A DNA stretch of 58,008 bases from Wenzhouxiangella sp. (lineage in GTDB: Bacteria; Pseudomonadota; Gammaproteobacteria; Xanthomonadales; Wenzhouxiangellaceae): the NCBI GenBank assembly GCA_007123575.1, contig SKKV01000141.1, forward strand, positions 1 to 58,008, in the 5' to 3' direction. Shown piece after piece: positions 52,525 through 58,008 of the stretch (the first letter of the stretch is position 1; every line of letters starts with the position of its first letter). A program made the position numbers and the translations under genes. The notes beneath the pieces are model-generated. The model searched no databases and was not told the DNA's origin. It worked only from the letters and a program-made list of their open reading frames with translations.

Positions 52525-52867
52525 GACGATCAAGCTCTATCACAATCCACGCTGTTCCAAGAGCCGCCAGACCCTGACCCTGCTCGAGCAGCGCGGTCAC
52601 CAACCCGAGATCATCAAGTATCTCGAGACACCGCCGGATGCGGACACGCTCAAGCGTATCATCGCAGCCCTTGGACTATCGGCGCACGATTTGATTCGCC
52701 AGGGTGAAGCGGTCTACAAGGAGCTGGGCCTAAGCCCTGACTTGCCAGAACAGCGCCTGGTCGAAGCCATGGCCAGCGAACCGCGGCTGATTCAGCGCCC
52801 GATCGTGATCAACGGCGACCAGGCCCGCATTGGCCGGCCGCCGGAGACCGTCCTGGAGATCCTCTGA
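52523..52867 (+). CDS. arsC: Arsenate reductase family protein (ArsC, glutaredoxin type)
   Basis: A 114-residue thioredoxin-fold protein with the ArsC signature: Cys11 in KLYHNPRCSKSRQTLTLL, YLETPPDADTLKRI and the C-terminal RPIVINGDQARIGRPPE with the arginines that bind arsenate. It is of the YfgD-like branch found outside ars operons, so a role in arsenic resistance is not certain; no arsR or arsB is here. The ATG overlaps the divergent YihY start. Its TGA overlaps the wrbA ATG. Confidence 0.9.
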   Translation: MTIKLYHNPRCSKSRQTLTLLEQRGHQPEIIKYLETPPDADTLKRIIAALGLSAHDLIRQGEAVYKELGLSPDLPEQRLVEAMASEPRLIQRPIVINGDQARIGRPPETVLEIL

Positions 52868-53466
52868 TGACCGAAATCCTGGTGGTTGTGCATTCGGTGC
52901 ACGGCAATACCCTGGCCATGGCGCGCGAAGTGGCGCGCGGCGTCGAGCAGGCTGACGGCTGCCAGGCTCGATTGCGCGCGGTAGCACCACTGACTTCCGC
53001 CATCGACCCGGAGCAGAAACCGCTACCCGATGACGGTCCCTCGCTGGTGACCAACCGGGACCTGGCCGAATGCGATGGTCTGATCCTGGGCAGTCCGACC
53101 CGCTTTGGCAACATGGCTGCCTCGGTCAAGTACTTTCTCGACGGCACCGGCAGCGAATGGGCCTCGGGCACGCTGGCCGGCAAACCGGCCGGGGTATTCA
53201 CCTCCACCTCGACCCTGCACGGCGGCCAGGAGGCAACGCTGCTGAGCATGATGATTCCGCTGCTGCACCATGGCATGGTGCTGGTGGGGCTGCCCTACAC
53301 CGAACCGCGCTTAAGCCGCACCCAAAGCGGCGGCACGCCCTACGGCCCCAGCCACCTGGCCGGCCAGGACAGTGATCGCGCCCTGGACGACGACGAACGC
53401 CATCTGTGCCGCGCCCTGGGCGCGCGCGTGGCCAACGTGGCTACCCGCCTGGCAGGCTCGGCATGA
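52867..53466 (+). CDS. wrbA: WrbA-type NAD(P)H:quinone oxidoreductase
   Basis: A 199-residue flavodoxin-fold protein that binds FMN and reduces quinones by two electrons. Motifs: VVVHSVHGNTLAMAREVARG for the phosphate loop, DGLILGSPTRFGNMAASVKY and GVFTSTSTLHGGQEATLLSM. The arsC-wrbA-DUF2069 order recurs in Pseudomonas and Xanthomonas relatives. Both ends overlap neighbours by one to four bases, indicating a coupled operon for stress or redox functions. Confidence 0.93.
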   Translation: MTEILVVVHSVHGNTLAMAREVARGVEQADGCQARLRAVAPLTSAIDPEQKPLPDDGPSLVTNRDLAECDGLILGSPTRFGNMAASVKYFLDGTGSEWASGTLAGKPAGVFTSTSTLHGGQEATLLSMMIPLLHHGMVLVGLPYTEPRLSRTQSGGTPYGPSHLAGQDSDRALDDDERHLCRALGARVANVATRLAGSA

Positions 53467-53804
53467 TTCGTTTGAGCTGGTGCCGCTGGAGCCTGCTGGC
53501 CGTTTTTGTGCTGCAGCCGATCTGGTTTGCCTGGCTGCATCCGTCGGCGCACTTTCCCGTGCCGCTGGTGCTGGCCATCACCATGATTCCGTTGATCCTG
53601 CCTGCCATCGGTGTCTGGCGCCTGCAGACCCGCGCCCTGGTCATTGCCGGTATTGTCCTGATGTTCCACTTCTCTTACGCGGTGATGGAGGCTTACGCCA
53701 ACCCAACGGTGCGGCCAATAGCCCTGATTCAGGTGGCACTGGTGACCGTTTACTTTATCGGCCTGGCCATGGTGCGTTTTCAGCCGCGGCCAGGTCAGGA
53801 TTGA
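53463..53804 (+). CDS. DUF2069 inner-membrane protein
   Basis: A 113-residue protein with four hydrophobic helices (for example LLAVFVLQPIWFAWL, VPLVLAITMIPLILPAIGVW and IALIQVALVTVYFIGLAMV), recognised as DUF2069 from layout and from following wrbA. Its function is unknown. The ATG overlaps the wrbA stop (ATGA). It converges with the large unknown exported protein, 15 bases away, with no clear terminator between. Confidence 0.85.
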   Translation: MIRLSWCRWSLLAVFVLQPIWFAWLHPSAHFPVPLVLAITMIPLILPAIGVWRLQTRALVIAGIVLMFHFSYAVMEAYANPTVRPIALIQVALVTVYFIGLAMVRFQPRPGQD

Positions 53805-53819
53805 CGGCTGGGCCAAACT

Positions 53820-56495
53820 CTATCGGCCGAGCGCTTTCAGGTCGTCAAGCAGTTCACGGCCATGATCGAGCTCCGGTGCGATCTGGCCTGATTCACGCAG
53901 CTCCACTGGCAGCGCCATCCAGGCCTCCCGCAGGCGATCCAGGCGCTCGCGGCCAATCACCGGCACCTGCGACATTGGCTGGCCGGCATCCCGGAACTGG
54001 CGAATACGATCGCGGTTGACAATGCCGGCATCGCCGTTGACCAGACCGCGAATACGGTCGTCGTGACGCAGCACCCGCGGATAATGCAGCTCCAGGGTGC
54101 GGCGCAGGAGGGCCGTGTACTCAACGATGTCAGCCATTGCCATGGCCACCGGATCAGTTCCGTTTGGCAACATCGGACTGAGCAAACGGCCCGCCAGCTG
54201 GCGCTCGCGGCGGCTGGCCAGGCCGCTCAATTCCGACTCCACGGCCAGGGCCAGGGCTTCGCCGTCATGCTGCTCCAGCGTCTCTACGCGGTCTCCTCCC
54301 GTTATGAACCAGTCGCGCCATTCCGCACCCCGATCCCAGTTCGCCAGGAGCTGAGATTCAGCCGTTGTCGGCAAGTTGACAAAGTAGGTCAGACGGTTCG
54401 GCACTAGCGGCATGCGACCGGACGGCAGTTCGCTGGCGATCGGCTCACCGGCCAGCCCGCGCGGGCAGCGCAGATCCAGCAGCTCGGGATCAGCACCGGC
54501 AAACAGGTAGTGTCGTGGCTCGCTGGCAACCAGGCGCTGGCGGAAAACCACTTCCTCCTCGTCGCCGCGGACGAAGCGCCCAACCAGCTCAAACGACAAG
54601 CGACCGTGATAATTGGCAACCCGCTCATCGTCGGCCCGCGCCGAACGCTTTTCACGCTGCTCCCATCCAACATCCGCGTAGCAGAGCTGCAGACTGCCCA
54701 TGCCCAGCTGGTCAGCCAGCAGGTAGGCGTTGGGAAAGCGCCCCAGCAGGGCACGGCTAACTGGCAACTCGGCACGCGCGCCGCAGGTATCCGCTTCGGG
54801 ACAGGCCTGCACTGTCAGTCCCTCGGGTCGATACGCGGTCACCTGGCTAGCCGCAAGATCAAGATCCAGGTCAGCCCCGGGACGGGTGACATCGGCAAAA
54901 AATTGATCCTGGGCTTCCTGCACGGCCGTTGCCAGCACGCCGTGGGCACGTTCCAGAAGATCCAGCAAGCGCACAACCGGATCGCGGCGCTGCCCGCCCA
55001 TGCCCGTCATGCAATCGAGCCAGTCAGCCCTACTGACAAGGCTTTCCTCTAGTACATCAACAATGGAAGCGGTTGTCTCCCGCCAGCGCGTGGTGCCGAA
55101 AAAGATCGGTCGCTGCGGTACCCAGTGGGCCAGATACTGGGCCAGGATCGACCATTCCAGGACGTTGAGCCACTGCGTTTCCGTACAGCCGCTTTGCAGT
55201 CGCCAATCCAGGTGGCTGTCCAGATAACGGGCACGTTGCCAGCTGACCAGGCCAGTCTCTCGACGCAGGAACTCCGGCGCAAAAGGGCCGCTGCCGCCGA
55301 CCAGCTCTTCGCGGTCCAATTCGTCAACCATCACTGTAGTCAGGCGCTGCAGGCAGTCATCAAAGACTTCGCGCGGCACCGGCCCGACCAGGCCCGGGTC
55401 AATATTGCAATCACTGATTACCCGGCGAATATCGTCGCGGACCGGCTGTTCCAGGTAAAAGCCGACATCGGAGGCAAACAACACCAGTCGCGCATAGGCG
55501 TCCGAAAGCTCGCTAATCGCAGCCAAGCGATCCGGACCGGTCACCGCCAGGTAGCCGGCAGCATCCTGCATCTGGGCCAGAACGACCGGCAGATCGATAT
55601 CCAGTCCGCGCAGTTGGGTCAAGGATTCATCCGTCCAGGCCACCAGGTCGTCCTGGTAACGGGACGCCAGCGCTACATCTTCATCGGCGGCGGCCAATCG
55701 GACAAGGCCATCGAAATAGCGCCATACCGCGGCCAGGAAGGCTTCTCGATCGCGCTCCAGACGCGCGTCAGCCAGCAGCAGTTCGGCCAGACCTCGCTGG
55801 TAAGCGCCGTCATCAGGCGCATCAGCCAGGCGTCGAATCCGCTCAGCCTGTTCGCGCGCGTGATCCATCCAGAATGTCGGACCGGCCTGATCCAGGTCTT
55901 CCAGCAGCGGCTGCCAGAAATCAGCCACCGAGGGAATCGCGACCGGCGCTTCCCCTTCACGCGAATCAGCTTCGGGGGCTTCTGTCTGTGGCGCATCGAT
56001 CTGCACGACGTCTGCTTCCAGCGCTTCGATCAAGTCATCCAGTCGCCGCCAGACTTGCTCGGCCTCAATCGCGGCCAGCCAGTAGAGGCGGGCCAGCCGC
56101 CCGGCCTGCCAGTCACCGTCGAGCAGACTCGAAGCGCCCGCAAGGTCTTTTGACACCAGGGCCGGACGTTCTCCGGGAAGGTTTCGGTCGCGCACATGAA
56201 CCAGCCAACCGAACATCCCATCCGCCGGCGGCGCCCACTCCGGCGGCACGCGCACCGCCGAACGCTCCAGCAGGAGCAGTCGCGAGTCCACCGCCGAGCG
56301 CCACTGGCCAGGATCCACCTCTCCACTATCCAGCCAAAGACTCAGGGCCAAGGTGCGGCGTCGCGCCTCCACCGCCGTTGCCGGGTGCCAGTGCAAAGCC
56401 AGCACGTCGGTCTCCTCGGCCACGGCAGCGCCATGACTTTCGGCCAGCAACGGCGCCAGCAGCAACACCAGAACGGTCAAGGTGATTCGTCTCAT
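53820..56495 (-). CDS. Large exported protein of unknown function
   Basis: An 891-residue protein that I do not recognise. Residues 1-20 (MRRITLTVLVLLLAPLLAES) form a signal peptide; there is no other membrane helix. The rest is rich in Leu, Ala, Arg, Asp and Glu, largely helical, with recurring WxxxL patterns suggestive of repeat helices but no clear repeat unit. An acidic linker lies near residues 160-185. Several cysteines occur, two as CPEADTCG around residue 650. Codon use is like the neighbours. It is divergent from the asparaginase gene, 38 bases apart. A periplasmic or secreted scaffold is possible; nothing shows catalysis. Confidence 0.6.
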   Translation of the reverse strand: MRRITLTVLVLLLAPLLAESHGAAVAEETDVLALHWHPATAVEARRRTLALSLWLDSGEVDPGQWRSAVDSRLLLLERSAVRVPPEWAPPADGMFGWLVHVRDRNLPGERPALVSKDLAGASSLLDGDWQAGRLARLYWLAAIEAEQVWRRLDDLIEALEADVVQIDAPQTEAPEADSREGEAPVAIPSVADFWQPLLEDLDQAGPTFWMDHAREQAERIRRLADAPDDGAYQRGLAELLLADARLERDREAFLAAVWRYFDGLVRLAAADEDVALASRYQDDLVAWTDESLTQLRGLDIDLPVVLAQMQDAAGYLAVTGPDRLAAISELSDAYARLVLFASDVGFYLEQPVRDDIRRVISDCNIDPGLVGPVPREVFDDCLQRLTTVMVDELDREELVGGSGPFAPEFLRRETGLVSWQRARYLDSHLDWRLQSGCTETQWLNVLEWSILAQYLAHWVPQRPIFFGTTRWRETTASIVDVLEESLVSRADWLDCMTGMGGQRRDPVVRLLDLLERAHGVLATAVQEAQDQFFADVTRPGADLDLDLAASQVTAYRPEGLTVQACPEADTCGARAELPVSRALLGRFPNAYLLADQLGMGSLQLCYADVGWEQREKRSARADDERVANYHGRLSFELVGRFVRGDEEEVVFRQRLVASEPRHYLFAGADPELLDLRCPRGLAGEPIASELPSGRMPLVPNRLTYFVNLPTTAESQLLANWDRGAEWRDWFITGGDRVETLEQHDGEALALAVESELSGLASRRERQLAGRLLSPMLPNGTDPVAMAMADIVEYTALLRRTLELHYPRVLRHDDRIRGLVNGDAGIVNRDRIRQFRDAGQPMSQVPVIGRERLDRLREAWMALPVELRESGQIAPELDHGRELLDDLKALGR

Positions 56496-56533
56496 GGCCG
56501 CTATACTACCCGCCAACTCCCCCGGCGCGCAGC

Positions 56534-57021
56534 ATGATGAAGAAACTGAATATCCTGACCACCGGCGGCACCATCGACAAGATTTACTACGATGACAAGT
56601 CCGACTACCAGATCGGCGAGCCGGAAATCGGGCGCATTCTGCGGGCCATGAACGTGGCCTTCGAATGGGAAATCCGCGCCTTGCTACGCAAGGACTCCCT
56701 GCACCTGAATGACAACGACCGCGCCCTGATACGGCAGGCAATATTGGCCAGCGACGACAAGCACTGCCTGATCACCCACGGCACCGACACCATGGTCGAA
56801 ACCGCCGCCGCCCTCGGCGACCTGGGCGAGCGCGTCGTCGTCATGACCGGCGCCCTCAACCCGGCCCGCTTCATCGACTCCGATGCGGTGTTCAACATCG
56901 GCTGCGCTGTCGGTGCCGTCCAGTGCCTGCCGCCGGGCATCTGGATCACCATGAACGGGCGGGTCTGGGACCCGAAAAAGTCAGAAAGAACCGAGACGCC
57001 AATCGCTTCGAGGCGTTTTAA
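56534..57021 (+). CDS. Small type I asparaginase-like protein with -1 frameshift near the end
   Basis: About 162 residues if a -1 shift is allowed. It keeps the asparaginase N-domain motifs NILTTGGTIDKIYYDDKSDY and HCLITHGTDTMVETAAALGD, plus VMTGALNPARF and NIGCAVGAVQCLPPGIWI. These short proteins lack the second asparaginase domain, so activity is unsure. After GRVWDPKK the zero frame loses family-like sequence and would run on to 57226, antisense to the next gene. Stepping back one base at the A5-G run (56975-56980) restores VRKNRDANRFEAF and a stop at 57021. It may be a real mutation, a sequencing error, or programmed shifting. Confidence 0.75.
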
Positions 57022-57040
57022 GCCGGGTGGTGCGGTATCT

Positions 57041-58008
57041 TCAAGCAATACGGTTGCGCCCCTGGCGCTTGGCGTCGTATACCGCCTGGTCGGCTGCTCG
57101 AAGCACATCGTCAGCAGCCGCTGCTTGTCCAGCATCGACGCAGGTCACGCCAAGGCTGACCGTCAAGGATATGCTCGCGGCGTTATAGGCCATCGGCCGG
57201 GAGCGAAACGCTTTCAGGATTTTTGATGCGAGCGCATGGCCACCCGCTTTCGCCGTGTCTGGTGCCAGCACCAGAAACTCCTCACCACCCAGCCGAAACA
57301 GCAAGTCGGTGTCGCGGACGACATCGCGCAGCAGGTCTGCCGAATGGATCAGCGCCAGGTCACCGGCCTCATGGCCGTACTCGTCATTGACCCGTTTGAA
57401 GTGGTCAATATCAAGCATGATCACAGAAAACGCTTCGCCCTCGCGATGAGCTCGTTCGAGCAGCCACAGCAGGTCGCGCCGCAGGTTGCGCCGGTTGTGC
57501 AAACCAGTCAGCGGGTCACGCTGGGCCATATCCTGAAACTGCACCTGCTTGGCCCGAAACAAAAGCTGCACCAGCATCATGGCAAGAAACAGGTAAAACG
57601 CCATCGAGGAAAAAAACAGCGGCGTCAGCAATGCGGTAGCGCCGCCGGGGAAATAACCATGACCCATCGAAAACAAAACCAGCCAGCGGGCCGTCAGCAC
57701 GCCAAGGATGGCCAAAACACCCATGGCCAGAATACGACAGTGCCTGACCAATGTTGGTGGACTGCGGTACCACAACAACCAGGCGGCGGAACCGAGAATC
57801 CATGTCTCGAACAACAGCAACATCCCGACACGAAAGACCACATTGCCGTACATGGCCGACCACTGCGTACCAGCAATCAACAGAAACAGCGCGGCGACGG
57901 TCAGGCGCTTCCACCAAAGCGCGCGGCCGAGGTAGCGTTGGAAGCCCAGCAGCAGCAGTCCATGGGAACCAACGATCCCCAGATTGGCCATGGCAATGGC
58001 CCACCGAG
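57041..58008 (-). CDS. Membrane-bound diguanylate cyclase (5' end beyond window)
   Basis: The visible 322 codons encode about six hydrophobic segments (57.5-58.0 kb) and a C-terminal GGDEF domain starting QRDPLTGLHNRRNLRRDL. The active site is LGGEEF, with an RDTD inhibitory site five residues before it, so the protein should make cyclic di-GMP with product feedback. The frame remains open to the window edge, so the true start may lie outside; an ATG at 57991 is the first inside. It converges with the asparaginase gene, 20 bases away. Confidence 0.88.
   Translation of the reverse strand, partial: RWAIAMANLGIVGSHGLLLLGFQRYLGRALWWKRLTVAALFLLIAGTQWSAMYGNVVFRVGMLLLFETWILGSAAWLLWYRSPPTLVRHCRILAMGVLAILGVLTARWLVLFSMGHGYFPGGATALLTPLFFSSMAFYLFLAMMLVQLLFRAKQVQFQDMAQRDPLTGLHNRRNLRRDLLWLLERAHREGEAFSVIMLDIDHFKRVNDEYGHEAGDLALIHSADLLRDVVRDTDLLFRLGGEEFLVLAPDTAKAGGHALASKILKAFRSRPMAYNAASISLTVSLGVTCVDAGQAAAADDVLRAADQAVYDAKRQGRNRIA

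Noticed and set aside
52523..52867. Arsenic-resistance operon
   Set aside because: Only the YfgD-like arsC is present, in the common arsC-wrbA-DUF2069 setting; no arsR, arsB or acr3.

Overview
The window comes from a high-GC gammaproteobacterium, most likely of the Xanthomonadales/Lysobacterales type (a Wenzhouxiangella-like lineage is my best guess, by inference). The reasons are the order rpsB-tsf-pyrH-frr-uppS-cdsA-rseP-bamA-skp-lpxD-fabZ-lpxA-lpxB-rnhB, a hydrocarbon-synthesis OleA that reads much like my memory of the Xanthomonas protein, a hybrid kinase with a symporter-like N-terminus, a DUF4785-like secreted protein, and many secreted or outer-membrane proteins. Genes are packed tightly, with many 4-base stop/start overlaps and convergent genes that almost touch.

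Left part (1-23.9 kb) is accessory and metabolic. It starts with about 500 bases holding no gene, then a ParDE-type toxin-antitoxin pair with a palindromic operator, a truncated SDR fragment ending near a hairpin repeat, and a tripartite tricarboxylate transporter in which the binding protein is fused to the small membrane subunit. Next come an MltD-like transglycosylase, a CPA2 antiporter, an oleA-oleB pair separated by heptamer repeats and lacking oleC and oleD, and a DUF1704 (QEGLA/MATCAP-type) metallopeptidase-like protein. After these lie a beta-propeller GGDEF protein, a symporter-sensor hybrid histidine kinase, a TonB-dependent receptor divergent from a GntP-type permease with a palindrome between them, and the overlapping chain pssA-holD-rimI-nitrilase.

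Middle part (24-34.2 kb): a DUF4124 protein, proS with an ECF sigma factor gene coupled to its stop codon, a secreted protein with a PEG collagen-like stretch, YadA-like beta-roll and S74 self-cleaving chaperone, a secreted M12B-like zinc metalloprotease, an MscS channel and trhO.

Right part (34.3-48.1 kb) is the conserved translation/envelope cluster, with a clear promoter and a leader of roughly 220 nt before rpsB. Three departures stand out. dxr, normally between cdsA and rseP, is absent. Ribosomal protein uS2 carries a long Lys/Ala/Glu-rich tail. BamA has a canonical EF-hand-type loop inside its barrel region.

End part (48.1-58 kb): a self-contained two-gene unit (promoter, exported esterase, exported DUF4785-like protein, terminator), acylphosphatase with a TlpA-like thioredoxin and a YihY-family membrane protein, the arsC-wrbA-DUF2069 operon whose first start codon overlaps the divergent start, an 891-residue exported protein I do not recognise, a small asparaginase with an apparent -1 frameshift near its end, and a GGDEF protein cut by the window edge.
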